A stretch of 64,000 nt of DNA from Rhodococcus sp. H36-A4 (GTDB taxonomy: Bacteria; Actinomycetota; Actinomycetes; Mycobacteriales; Mycobacteriaceae): assembly GCF_027158005.1 (NCBI RefSeq), contig NZ_JAPVLQ010000001.1, forward strand, positions 62,001-126,000, read 5' to 3'. This document shows, piece after piece, positions 1-8,506 of the stretch; within the stretch, counting starts at the first letter, position 1; every line of letters begins with the position of its first letter. Under the pieces are notes generated by a model that saw only the letters and a list, made by a program, of their open reading frames with translations, was not told where the DNA came from and did no database searches. The position numbers and the translations under genes were made by a program.

Positions 1-1186
1 GGCCGACTCGACACCCCACAGCTCGCAGAGCGTCGAAGAATTGTTCGCGCTCGATACTCTCCTGGACTCCGAGGAACGTCAGATTCGCGAGACGGTCCGC
101 AAGCTGGGCAACGAGCGCATCCGCCCGCACTTGGCGGAATGGTACGAGGCGGGCACTGTCCCCGCTCGCGAACTTGCGAAGGAACTGGGCGCACTCGGCC
201 TGCTCGGGATGCACTTGGAAGGTTACGGCTGCGCTGGAACCTCGGCGACTGCATACGGATTGGCCTGTATGGAACTCGAAGCCATGGACTCCGGGATTCG
301 CAGCCTCGTCTCTGTGCAAGGTTCGCTGGCGATGTTCGCGATTTGGAAGTTCGGCTCCGAGGAGCAGAAGCAGCAGTGGCTCCCGTCGATGGCCGAGGGG
401 TCGAGCATCGGATGCTTCGGACTGACCGAGGCGGACTTCGGCTCGAACCCCAGCGGCATGAGGACCCGAGCGAAGAAGGACGGAAGCGACTGGATCCTCA
501 ACGGCAGCAAGATGTGGATCACCAACGGCCCGATCGCCGATGTCGCCGTGGTCTGGGCACAGACCGATGACAAGATTCGCGGCTTCGTAGTACCGACGGA
601 CACTCCGGGTTTCACTGCGAACACCGTGAAGAACAAATTGTCGCTTCGGGCGTCCATCACCGGTGAACTCGTGCTCGAGGACGTCAGGCTTCCCCACGAC
701 GCGATGCTCCCCGAGGCGCGCGGGCTGAGCGGCCCGCTCGGGTGCCTCAACGAGGCACGCTTCGGCATCATTTTCGGTGCGATGGGAGCGGCCCGAGATT
801 GCATGGAATCGGCGATCGAGTATTCCCAAACCCGAGAGGTGTTCGACAAGCCCCTGGCCGCCTACCAGCTGACCCAGGCAAAGCTTGCGAACATGGCCTT
901 GGAGCTCGGAAAGGGTCAGCTCCTTGCACTCCACCTCGGACGCCTGAAGGACAAGGGCCAACTGCGAGGTGAGCAAGTATCGGTCGGCAAACTCAACAAC
1001 GTGCGGGAGGCGATCAAGATCGCCCGTGAATGTCGAACGATTTTGGGTGCCAACGGAATCACGTTGGAGTACCCGGTGCTACGGCACGCCAACAACCTCG
1101 AGTCCGTCCTCACCTACGAGGGCACGTCCGAGGTACACCAGTTGGTAGTGGGCCAGGCGTTGACCGGGTCGAGCGCAGTGCGATAA
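1..1186 (+). CDS. gcdH: Glutaryl-CoA dehydrogenase-like acyl-CoA dehydrogenase (5' end outside window)
   Basis: Flavin-dependent acyl-CoA dehydrogenase, most likely the glutaryl-CoA dehydrogenase of lysine/tryptophan degradation. The frame is open to the left edge, so the true start is probably upstream; the first possible start inside the window is TTG at 41. Visible family features are the FAD/substrate segment CFGLTEADFGSNPSGM, the MWITNG strand, and near the C terminus LTYEGTSEVHQLVVGQ, whose Glu is in the catalytic-base position of GcdH enzymes. The DFGSNPSGM and YEGTSEVHQ wording fits GcdH better than short-chain acyl-CoA dehydrogenases. It converges on cbs across an inverted repeat. 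Substrate is inferred from family resemblance only. Confidence 0.85.
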   Translation, partial: ADSTPHSSQSVEELFALDTLLDSEERQIRETVRKLGNERIRPHLAEWYEAGTVPARELAKELGALGLLGMHLEGYGCAGTSATAYGLACMELEAMDSGIRSLVSVQGSLAMFAIWKFGSEEQKQQWLPSMAEGSSIGCFGLTEADFGSNPSGMRTRAKKDGSDWILNGSKMWITNGPIADVAVVWAQTDDKIRGFVVPTDTPGFTANTVKNKLSLRASITGELVLEDVRLPHDAMLPEARGLSGPLGCLNEARFGIIFGAMGAARDCMESAIEYSQTREVFDKPLAAYQLTQAKLANMALELGKGQLLALHLGRLKDKGQLRGEQVSVGKLNNVREAIKIARECRTILGANGITLEYPVLRHANNLESVLTYEGTSEVHQLVVGQALTGSSAVR

Positions 1187-1196
1187 GCGCTCGACG

Positions 1197-1242
1197 CACG
1201 TGAGTGGAATTCACGCCCGAGGGCACAAATTCCACTCACGTG
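1197..1242. terminator. Inverted repeat between convergent gcdH and cbs
   Basis: A perfect 15-bp inverted repeat (CACGTGAGTGGAATT at 1197-1211, its complement at 1228-1242) with a 16-nt loop lies exactly between two convergent stop codons. There is no T-run, so it is either a bidirectional T-less terminator or a dispersed intergenic palindrome placed there. Confidence 0.55.
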
Positions 1243-1245
1243 GGG

Positions 1246-2631
1246 CTATGCACCCTTGCTGAGGAATCCGAGGAGATCATGTCGGGTGATGACACCAACC
1301 GGCTTGCCTTCTTCTACGACCATGAGGGCATCGGTCTCCCCCAGCGCCTTCGTCGCATCTGACACGTGCTCGCCTGCGCCGATGAGCGGGAACGGCTCGC
1401 TCATATGCTTGGCCACCGGATCAGCGAGTGCTGCGCGTCCTTCGAAGACTGCACTGAGCAGATCGCGCTCGGTGACGCTGCCTGCAACCTCCCCTGCCAT
1501 GACGGGCGGCTCGGCGCCGACGACCGGCATCTGCGAGACGCCGTATTCACGGAGAATCTCGATGGCGTCGCGGACGGTCTCGGACGGATGCGTGTGCACG
1601 AGTGCCGGTAGCGCGCCGGACTTGCCCCGCAGGACGTCACCGACCGACGGTTCATCGGTCTTGCCGTCGAGACGTGAGCGCAGGAATCCGTAGGAGGACA
1701 TCCAGTCGTCGTTGAAGATCTTGGCCAGGTAACCGCGGCCACCGTCGGGCAAGAGCACGACGACGAGCGCGTCGGGGCCTTCACGCTCGGCAACCTTGAT
1801 CGCAGCTACCACTGCCATGCCGCAGGATCCGCCGACCAGCAGGCCTTCTTCCCGAGCCAACCGTCGTGTCATGTCGAACGAGTCCGCATCGGATACCGCG
1901 ATAATTTCGTCGGGGATCGACGGGTCGTACGCGGTCGGCCAGAAGTCCTCGCCGACGCCCTCGACGAGGTACGGACGGCCGGTACCGCCGGAGTAGACCG
2001 AACCTTCAGGGTCGACGCCGACGACCTTGACCTTGCCGCCGGACATCTCCTTGAGGTACCTGCCTGTTCCGGAGATGGTGCCGCCGGTACCGACGCCCGC
2101 AACGAAGTGAGTGATCTTGCCGTCGGTATCGGCCCAGATCTCGGGGCCGGTGGTCTCGTAGTGACTCTGGGGGCCTGCCGGGTTGGCGTATTGATTCGGC
2201 TTCCAAGCTCCGTCGATTTCCTGCACGAGACGATCGGAGACGCTGTAGTAGCTGTTCGGATCCTCCGGTGCGACGGCGGTCGGGCAGACCACGACCTCGG
2301 CGCCGTACGCGCGGAGGACGTTGCGCTTGTCCTCGCCGACTTTGTCGGGGCAGACGAAGACGCACTTGTAACCCCGCTGCTGAGCTACCAGAGCCAACCC
2401 GACGCCGGTGTTACCGGAGGTGGGCTCGACGATCGTCCCACCGGGCTTCAGCTCTCCTGCAGCTTCGGCGGCGTCGATCATCTTGACCGCGATGCGGTCC
2501 TTCGACGAGCCGCCCGGGTTGAGGTATTCGATCTTGGCAGCGACCGTCCCTGCGTTGTCGCCGACAACGGAGGACAGCTTGACCAACGGAGTGTTGCCGA
2601 TGAGTTCGGTGACGTGCTGAGCAATGCGCAT
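1246..2631 (-). CDS. cbs: Cystathionine beta-synthase
   Basis: PLP enzyme that condenses L-serine with homocysteine to cystathionine (transsulfuration), 461 aa. The ATG at 2631 (MRIAQHV) is chosen because the family begins here and GGAAG lies upstream; an in-frame extension to 2715 has no family resemblance. Residues 1-330 form the fold-type II PLP domain: the PLP lysine is K44 in GGSSKDR, and SGNTG and GTGGT phosphate-binding loops are present. The last ~120 residues form a pair of CBS domains. Length and layout match mycobacterial Cbs (Rv1077). The divergent neighbour is an SGNH hydrolase, as near Rv1075c-Rv1077. Confidence 0.92.
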   Translation of the reverse strand: MRIAQHVTELIGNTPLVKLSSVVGDNAGTVAAKIEYLNPGGSSKDRIAVKMIDAAEAAGELKPGGTIVEPTSGNTGVGLALVAQQRGYKCVFVCPDKVGEDKRNVLRAYGAEVVVCPTAVAPEDPNSYYSVSDRLVQEIDGAWKPNQYANPAGPQSHYETTGPEIWADTDGKITHFVAGVGTGGTISGTGRYLKEMSGGKVKVVGVDPEGSVYSGGTGRPYLVEGVGEDFWPTAYDPSIPDEIIAVSDADSFDMTRRLAREEGLLVGGSCGMAVVAAIKVAEREGPDALVVVLLPDGGRGYLAKIFNDDWMSSYGFLRSRLDGKTDEPSVGDVLRGKSGALPALVHTHPSETVRDAIEILREYGVSQMPVVGAEPPVMAGEVAGSVTERDLLSAVFEGRAALADPVAKHMSEPFPLIGAGEHVSDATKALGETDALMVVEEGKPVGVITRHDLLGFLSKGA

Positions 2632-2739
2632 ACCTACATCTTCCCAGACGCCACCACGGGCGGCTTCCCGGTACCACCGAGGCACGTGTGGTTCGTTGCA
2701 TACGATGGACGGCATGGCGCAGAAAGAAATGGACCTCGA

Positions 2740-3702
2740 GTGCCGGTGAATCGATGGCAGAGGGCCGCCAAAGCAGGTGCCGCGACCGTCCTGGCAGGCT
2801 CCTCCGCCGGCACTGCATCCTGGGCTGCGTACAAAACGCTGATGTCCCAGGCGAGTTCCGCGCGAGGCGTGATCGGGAGGAACACCACCAAACCTCCCGA
2901 GGCCGACGGCGTCTACACCGCAGGATCACCGACCCCGCAGCGCTGGCGGCCCGGAATTTCGGCCGATATTCACCTGATGGTCTTCGGCGACTCCACTGCT
3001 GCAGGCGTCGGGTGCGCCGTCGCGGAGGAGGTGCCCGGTGTCCTCGTGGCCCGCGGTTTGGCCGAGGAGACGGACAAACGAATTAGGCTGAGCACCAAAG
3101 CGCTTGCGGGTGCAACATCGAAAGGACTCGAAGGTCAGGTCGATGCGATGTTCGTCGCCGGTCCTGCGCCCGACGCCGTTGTCATCCTCATCGGCGCCAA
3201 CGATGTCACCAAGAAGTTCTCGATCAGCGCCTCGGCGACGCGACTCGGCGCCGCGGTGGAACGTCTGACCGCGCAGGGAACTGTGGTGGTGGTCGGTACG
3301 TGCCCCGACCTCGGTGTGGTCACAGCCATTCCGCAACCGCTGCGCACCGTCGTGCGGAACTGGGGCCTTCGACTCGCTCGCGCACAGACCGCGGCCACCC
3401 TGTCTGCCGGCGGTCATCCGGTCGCTTTGGCAGATCTGCTCGCTCCGGAGTTTCTTGCCGCGCCGGAGACCATGTTCTCGGCCGATCGTTTCCACCCGTC
3501 GGCGGCGGGCTACGAACTCGCGGCACGTCAGTTGCTTCCCGTCCTCGCGGCCGCGCTCGGAGAATGGCGCGGCGGACCACTACCCCAGCTGCCCGAGGTA
3601 TCCGCGGCAGTAGAGTCTCGCAGATTCCGGCCTCGGGCAACTGCGTCGATCGAGAGGTTTCTGCGCCGTCGAGGTGCCGAAATAGAGGCACAGAGCGGCT
3701 AG
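2740..3702 (+). CDS. Exported SGNH/GDSL-family hydrolase
   Basis: Predicted esterase or lipase of the SGNH fold, 320 aa from the GTG at 2740 (a second GTG lies at 2746). An Ala-rich hydrophobic stretch at residues ~10-35 behind basic residues looks like a signal anchor. Catalytic blocks are visible: GDSTAAG (nucleophile S85), GAND (residues 152-155) and DRFHP (D249, H252). The C terminus is Arg-rich. It sits between cbs (divergent) and a thiolase 68 bp downstream, matching the Rv1075c neighbourhood in M. tuberculosis. Its natural substrate cannot be read from sequence. The start is uncertain because the ribosome-binding site is weak. Confidence 0.82.
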   Translation: MPVNRWQRAAKAGAATVLAGSSAGTASWAAYKTLMSQASSARGVIGRNTTKPPEADGVYTAGSPTPQRWRPGISADIHLMVFGDSTAAGVGCAVAEEVPGVLVARGLAEETDKRIRLSTKALAGATSKGLEGQVDAMFVAGPAPDAVVILIGANDVTKKFSISASATRLGAAVERLTAQGTVVVVGTCPDLGVVTAIPQPLRTVVRNWGLRLARAQTAATLSAGGHPVALADLLAPEFLAAPETMFSADRFHPSAAGYELAARQLLPVLAAALGEWRGGPLPQLPEVSAAVESRRFRPRATASIERFLRRRGAEIEAQSG

Positions 3703-3770
3703 CGATATGTTCGAAACAGCAAACGCCTGCTAGCGCAGTCTCGCAGGCAGCAGCCAACAAAGGAGATTTC

Positions 3771-4991
3771 ATGCCAGAGGCAGTAATCGTCAGTACCGCT
3801 CGTTCACCTATCGGTCGCGCAATGAAGGGATCGCTCAAGGACATTCGTTCTGACGACTTGACCGTGCAGATGGTGGCCGCAGCGCTCGCCAAGGTCCCCG
3901 AGCTCGACCCGACCGACATCGATGACCTGCTCCTCGGCTGTGGCCTCCCCGGCGGAATGCAGGGCAACAACCTCGCTCGGATTGTCGCCGTTCTTCTCGG
4001 TTACGACTCACTGCCCGGCACGACCATCACTCGCTACTGTTCGTCTTCACTGCAGACCACTCGCATGGCCATGCACGCGATCAAGGCCGGCGAAGGAGAT
4101 GTCTTCATCTCCGCAGGCGTCGAAAGTGTTTCGAGCTTCGTTCACGGCAATTCCGATTCGCTTCCGCAGAGCCACAACCCGCTCTTCGCCGATGCCGAGG
4201 CCCGCACCAAGAAGGCGCAAGAAGAGGGCGCGGACAGCTGGACCGATCCCCGAGAGAACGGCGACCTCCCCGACGCGTACATCGCGATGGGCCAGACCGC
4301 CGAGAACGTTGCGCTCGTCACCGGCATCAGCCGCGAGGATCAGGATCACTGGGGCGTGCGGAGCCAGAATCGTGCTGAGGAAGCCATCGCCAGCGGCTTC
4401 TTCGAGCGTGAAATCACCCCGGTCACACTGCCCGACGGCACCGTCGTCTCGACGGACGACGGCCCGCGTGCAGGGACCACGTACGAGAAGATCAGTCAGC
4501 TCAAGCCGGTCTTCCGTCCGAACGGAACCATCACCGCAGGCAATGCTTGCCCGCTCAACGATGGTGCAGCCGCGCTGGTGATCATGAGTGATACGAAGGC
4601 AAAGGCGCTCGGCCTCACGCCGCTTGCGCGTATCGTCTCCACGGGTGTGACCGGTACTTCGCCCGAGATCATGGGTCTCGGCCCGATCGAGGCCACCCGC
4701 AAGGCGCTCTCGATCGCTGGCATGTCGATCTCGGACATCGACCTCTTCGAGATCAACGAGGCGTTCGCGGTCCAGGTTCTCGGATCCGCACGCGATCTCG
4801 GCATCGATCACGACAAGCTCAACATCTCCGGTGGCGCTATTGCCATCGGGCATCCTTTCGGAATGACCGGTGCCCGCATCACCACGACGCTGCTGAACAA
4901 CCTGAAGACGCAGGACAAGACGTTCGGCGTCGAGACCATGTGTGTCGGCGGCGGCATGGGTATGGCAATGGTTCTGGAACGCCTGAGCTGA
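3771..4991 (+). CDS. Acetyl-CoA acetyltransferase / thiolase (FadA3-like)
   Basis: Thiolase of 406 aa that cleaves or forms 3-ketoacyl-CoA. The start is set by AAAGGAG eight bases upstream of the ATG. The acyl-accepting cysteine is C90 in RYCSSSL; the other catalytic elements are NEAFAVQ, GHPFG (H361) and the C-terminal CVGGGMG (C391). The N terminus MPEAVIVS.RSPIG closely resembles mycobacterial FadA3 (Rv1074c), which is also adjacent to the SGNH hydrolase. A strong hairpin follows the gene. Whether it is degradative or biosynthetic is not shown. Confidence 0.9.
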   Translation: MPEAVIVSTARSPIGRAMKGSLKDIRSDDLTVQMVAAALAKVPELDPTDIDDLLLGCGLPGGMQGNNLARIVAVLLGYDSLPGTTITRYCSSSLQTTRMAMHAIKAGEGDVFISAGVESVSSFVHGNSDSLPQSHNPLFADAEARTKKAQEEGADSWTDPRENGDLPDAYIAMGQTAENVALVTGISREDQDHWGVRSQNRAEEAIASGFFEREITPVTLPDGTVVSTDDGPRAGTTYEKISQLKPVFRPNGTITAGNACPLNDGAAALVIMSDTKAKALGLTPLARIVSTGVTGTSPEIMGLGPIEATRKALSIAGMSISDIDLFEINEAFAVQVLGSARDLGIDHDKLNISGGAIAIGHPFGMTGARITTTLLNNLKTQDKTFGVETMCVGGGMGMAMVLERLS

Positions 4992-5010
4992 TCGAGACAT
5001 CCCTGGTCGC

Positions 5011-5069
5011 TTCTTGCACGAGAAAGGCCCCGGACTCCATTGGAGTGCGGGGCCTTTCTCGTGCAAGAA
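5011..5069. terminator. Strong bidirectional hairpin terminator
   Basis: Perfect 21-bp stem (5011-5031 with 5049-5069; core GAAAGGCCCC / GGGGCCTTTC) with a 17-nt loop, directly between the thiolase stop and the stop codon of the convergent Bax-inhibitor gene. Confidence 0.85.
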
Positions 5070-5918
5070 CTAGTCGTTGTTGAAGTAGCTCAGCAGACGC
5101 AAGATTTCGACGTAGAGCCAGACCAAGGTGATGGTCAATCCGAGAGCTACGCCCCACGCTGCCTTCTCGGGAGCCTGCGCGCGGATCAACTGGTCGGCCT
5201 GATCGAAATCGAGCAGGAAGCTGAACGCCGCAATACCGATGCAGACGAGGCTGAAAATGATGGCCACAGTGCCACCGTCGCGCAGACCCAGTCCGCCGGC
5301 GGTGAAGAAGCTCGCCACCAGGTTGCCCAGCGCCAGCACGACGACGCCGATGAGAGCGCCGACGATCATCCGCGTCAATCGTGGGGTGACCCGGATAGCG
5401 CCGGTCTTGTAGACCACCAGCATGCCGAAGAATACGCCGAACGTGCCGAGGACCGCCTGGGCGATGAGAGTGCTACCGCCCACACCCCCGAATTCGATAC
5501 TCGTGAACATGAAGGACAACGCACCGAGGAAGAAACCCTCCGCTACCGCGTAGGCCAGAACGATGGCCTTGTTGTCCATTTTGCGGCCGAACGTCGCGAA
5601 CAACACGAGGCCGAGACCGACGAGTCCGCCACCGATGACGAACGGTGCGGCCAGGTCGGTATTGCTGTCGACGAGCAGGTACGAGATGATCGCGGTGATC
5701 GACAGCACACCGAGTGTGATGCCCGTCTTGGTGACGACATCGTCGATCGTCATCGCCCGCGTGGTGGGACCAGTCCGATACGGCTCAGGCTGCGTACCCG
5801 GCTGCCCGAACTGCTGTGTGGCCTGCGAGGCACCAGCCGTCGCAGTGCCGAAAGTGGCGTATCCGCCGCCCTCCTGCTTGGGCAGGTTGCGGAACACCGG
5901 GTTGCTGGAGGTGCGCAC
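5070..5918 (-). CDS. Bax inhibitor-1/YccA family membrane protein
   Basis: Integral membrane protein of 282 aa with a Gln/Gly/Thr-rich cytosolic N tail (residues 1-55) followed by about seven hydrophobic segments. The C-terminal segment with FLLDFDQADQLI matches the acidic signature of the BI-1/YccA (TMBIM) family, which in bacteria is linked to a pH-gated cation leak. Starts at GTG 5918 behind GGAAAGAG. It is a single gene, convergent with the thiolase. The family is clear; the function in actinobacteria is not established. Confidence 0.85.
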   Translation of the reverse strand: MRTSSNPVFRNLPKQEGGGYATFGTATAGASQATQQFGQPGTQPEPYRTGPTTRAMTIDDVVTKTGITLGVLSITAIISYLLVDSNTDLAAPFVIGGGLVGLGLVLFATFGRKMDNKAIVLAYAVAEGFFLGALSFMFTSIEFGGVGGSTLIAQAVLGTFGVFFGMLVVYKTGAIRVTPRLTRMIVGALIGVVVLALGNLVASFFTAGGLGLRDGGTVAIIFSLVCIGIAAFSFLLDFDQADQLIRAQAPEKAAWGVALGLTITLVWLYVEILRLLSYFNND

Positions 5919-6105
5919 CGTGTCTCTTTCCCTTCGTCGTAACGAGCAGACCGCGGGGAAATCCCCGGGCAGTTATATGAAGAACGTTCCACATCCGGAC
6001 AAAAGTTCCCAGTCGGACCGACATGTTCGGACAATTCGGACTTTACCGGCCCGGACGGTGGGTCGCTCGCACAAGCGGAAAATTCGGCCGTGCAGTATGG
6101 AGGAC

Positions 6106-6528
6106 ATGAGCATCGAAGACGGACCGGGACAGACCCTCGATCAGAGCGAAAGCTTGGACTCGGACGAACTGCGCAACGACGACGGCGACACGGTCGTGGA
6201 CGCACCGGACCACTGGAGTGAGGCAGACAAGTTCGGGACTACCGCCGAAGAAGCCCTCGAAGGTGAGAGCTTGGAGGAGAAGCTGAGCGAAGAAGAACCG
6301 GACATCGCGCTGGAGTCCGAGGCACGTTCGGTTGCCGAAACTCCCGACGCAGAGTTGACCGAGGAACTGGTCGACCATGTGATCCTCGAATCCGACGAGG
6401 ATCCCGATATCGACTACGCGGACGGTCAGCGACAGGCCGAGATCGTCGAAGGAACCTTGATCGAGGATCGCGGGCGTAATCGCGGTCAGATCGACGGGAC
6501 CCCCGAAGACGGCGGCCCCGTCACATAG
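6106..6528 (+). CDS. DUF5709 family acidic protein
   Basis: Very acidic 140-aa soluble protein typical of actinobacterial DUF5709. The ATG at 6106 is preferred over the ATG at 6097 because GGAGG lies just upstream. The recognisable core is DSDEL...DGDTVVDAPDHWSEADKFG followed by TAEEALEGESLEEKLSEEEPD. There are no catalytic motifs, signal peptide or membrane segment. It stops 4 bp before the convergent methyltransferase gene. Function unknown. Confidence 0.75.
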   Translation: MSIEDGPGQTLDQSESLDSDELRNDDGDTVVDAPDHWSEADKFGTTAEEALEGESLEEKLSEEEPDIALESEARSVAETPDAELTEELVDHVILESDEDPDIDYADGQRQAEIVEGTLIEDRGRNRGQIDGTPEDGGPVT

Positions 6529-6532
6529 CCGA

Positions 6533-7657
6533 TCAGGCGACGGTCGACCGAGTGACGGTGAACTTCTTGTTCTTACCCCTCACTTCGGTCGGCCCGACAG
6601 CCTTCGCGAGCGCAGCCCGATAGTTCAAGTGCCAGTTGTATACGGTCCACAACTCACCGCCGGGCCGCAGAACCCGACCGGCTGCGGCGAAGAGCTTCTC
6701 GGCCCCACCGGTGTGCACCGCCGCGCCCTCGTGAAAGGGCGGGTTGCATACGATGAGGTCTACCGAATCGTCTTCCAGCGTTGCCATGGCGTCATCCCGA
6801 AGGACCTCCACGGCAAGGCCGTTCGCCTGGGCAGTCGCGCGGGCGGAATCGACGGCCGCCGTCGAGCGATCGGTGGCCAGCACGCGAATTCCCTCGCGCT
6901 CGCGCGCGAGCATGCACGCGACAATTCCTGTGCCACAACCGAGATCGACGACAACGTGCGCATCACGCTTCATTTTCCTCTCGTGCTCTAGAAGAAAACG
7001 GGTTCCGATGTCGAGCGTCGACCCGGCGAACACAGCACCGTGGGCAACCACCGTCAAGCCGACGTCTTCCAACGTCCGAGTGACCGGGTACGTACGCGAC
7101 GTCGCACGAATCGGTGTCGCCGCGGACAACACCCGCGACTTCTGCCTGCCCCGCCCCGCGCTGAACGTCTCGAAATTCTTGCGCAGAATGTCGTTCATCG
7201 CCGGGAACATGTGTTTGTCGCGACCACCGGCAAGGACCAGCACGTCGTTCGGCGCGTATGCGGCGATGAGTTCGATCACTTCGGTCAGCTCGGCGAGACT
7301 GCGGGGCAGTTGCATCAGGACGACGTCCGCAGTCTGCAGGAGGTCCTCACCCAGCGAGAAGTTCCCGTACACCTCCGACAGTCCTACCGCTGCGGCATTA
7401 CGTGCCAAGGCTGCTTCACTGGTCGACGAGTCCTGATGTACTCGAATTCCGGTGGCCCCGAACTGCACAGCGGCGCCGAGAGTGAGAGCGCCGTAGTGGT
7501 CCCCGACTACCGCGATCTGCATGCCAGGGCCTACCTGCAGCGCAGCAGGTACCGAGTCGAGCAACAGGCGATCTGTGGGGTCTACGGCAAAGAGGTTGGG
7601 TGCTTCGGTGTCGGGAAATCGCCGTAGGCCGGCGAGGACGGATTCCAATTCGTGCAT
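6533..7657 (-). CDS. Class I SAM-dependent methyltransferase, RlmG/RsmC-like
   Basis: Probable 23S/16S rRNA guanine-N2 methyltransferase of 374 aa. The N-terminal ~200 residues form the degenerate methyltransferase-like domain of RlmG/RsmC proteins. The C-terminal half is the active domain: SAM-binding DLGCGTG (240-244), acidic loop ATDRS, and the N2-guanine motif NPPF at 305-308 followed by HEG. NPPFHEG is characteristic of RlmG/RsmC. Which rRNA base is modified cannot be told from sequence. Confidence 0.82.
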   Translation of the reverse strand: MHELESVLAGLRRFPDTEAPNLFAVDPTDRLLLDSVPAALQVGPGMQIAVVGDHYGALTLGAAVQFGATGIRVHQDSSTSEAALARNAAAVGLSEVYGNFSLGEDLLQTADVVLMQLPRSLAELTEVIELIAAYAPNDVLVLAGGRDKHMFPAMNDILRKNFETFSAGRGRQKSRVLSAATPIRATSRTYPVTRTLEDVGLTVVAHGAVFAGSTLDIGTRFLLEHERKMKRDAHVVVDLGCGTGIVACMLAREREGIRVLATDRSTAAVDSARATAQANGLAVEVLRDDAMATLEDDSVDLIVCNPPFHEGAAVHTGGAEKLFAAAGRVLRPGGELWTVYNWHLNYRAALAKAVGPTEVRGKNKKFTVTRSTVA

Positions 7658-7773
7658 CCGACCAGTGTTTCACCCCTGGAATGCATATCCAAACACGTTG
7701 AACGTCAATAATTTCGACACGTCATCAGCGCGCCCGAATGGCATTTTCGGCCGATCGGGAGCATGCTCGAAGA

Positions 7774-7911
7774 ATGGAACAACCGAAAAAGATCGAAGCG
7801 CTGTTCAGCCACGTGGAAGACGCGTCGGATGATGCGCCTGCCGAAAACAAGAAGCCTGCTGTCTACACCACGCTGTTCAGCGGCGAAACCCCGTCAGGAC
7901 AAATAGCGTAG
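7774..7911 (+). CDS. Possible small hypothetical protein (45 aa)
   Basis: An ATG with GAAG close upstream opens 45 codons (MEQPKKIEALFSHVEDASDD...). The product is hydrophilic and acidic with no recognised domain. It lies in a gap after the methyltransferase's 5' end and overlaps the 3' end of the convergent peroxiredoxin gene by 18 bp. The composition is protein-like, but the gene is unproven. Confidence 0.35.
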   Translation: MEQPKKIEALFSHVEDASDDAPAENKKPAVYTTLFSGETPSGQIA

Positions 7912-8439
7912 ATAGTCCAAGGACTTGTCAGCGTGGACATGTGAGCGTTCGCTCCTGACCACCAGCCTGACCACTTGATTCGTGTCGATCACAAATGTTG
8001 TTCGCTTCACCGACAACAACTGACGGATCATCGAAAATCGCGCTGAGTTCATTGAAGATCGCGCCGAGTGTGACCTACTCCGACCGATGTCCTTCCTTCG
8101 TCTCAGCCTTGCGAGTGGCCCTCCGCGACGCACCCCGAATTGCTCGGCCACCACGCCGTCGGTATCGGCGAGCATTGGATAGTCGAACGAGCGTTGCAGC
8201 GCAAAGTGCGACTGCTTACCGGTGGTGTCGGTGCTGATTCCGACTCGCTGAGCGCCGAACGACTCGAATGCACCCCCGAGGTCTCTGAAATGACACGCTT
8301 CTGCGGTGCAGACGGGGCTGGTCGCAGCCGGGTAGAAGAAAAGCACCACCGGGCCGTCGACCAGCAGTTTACTCAAGCTCCGGACGTTCCCCAGGTGGTC
8401 AGGGAGTCGAAAATCCGGCGCGATATCGCCAGTACGCAT
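7894..8439 (-). CDS. Peroxiredoxin (BCP/AhpC-TSA type) with internal insertion
   Basis: Thiol peroxidase of 181 aa. Start ATG 8439 gives the usual N terminus MRTGDIAPDFRLPD. The peroxidatic cysteine is C44 (SPVCTAE) with a second cysteine at C49, the BCP-type CxxxxC spacing. From memory of the family, FGVRRGGPL is normally followed directly by a VKRTTFVID-type strand. Here ~31 residues (about 111-141), rich in Arg and Ser, separate the two. They contain a 7-residue near repeat encoded by a 21-bp tandem repeat at 8029-8070. The reading frame is intact; whether the enzyme is active is unknown. Confidence 0.78.
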   Translation of the reverse strand: MRTGDIAPDFRLPDHLGNVRSLSKLLVDGPVVLFFYPAATSPVCTAEACHFRDLGGAFESFGAQRVGISTDTTGKQSHFALQRSFDYPMLADTDGVVAEQFGVRRGGPLARLRRRKDIGRSRSHSARSSMNSARFSMIRQLLSVKRTTFVIDTNQVVRLVVRSERSHVHADKSLDYLRYLS

Positions 8440-8506
8440 GATGACGAGGCTACGTGACCTCCCGGCGCATCGGTCGAGAAGCAGTGCAAAATTCAATCCG
8501 AGGCCT

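Noticed and set aside
4047..5066. 339-aa frame antisense to the thiolase
   Set aside because: Composition typical of an antisense shadow in high-GC DNA; the thiolase motifs on the plus strand are decisive.
5040..5942. Long open frame on the plus strand opposite the Bax-inhibitor gene
   Set aside because: Glu/Asp/Gln-rich shadow without a family match; the minus-strand membrane protein is clearly the real gene.
8029..8070. 21-bp tandem repeat as a CRISPR or satellite array
   Set aside because: Only two imperfect copies inside a coding region and no spacers; treated as an in-gene duplication.
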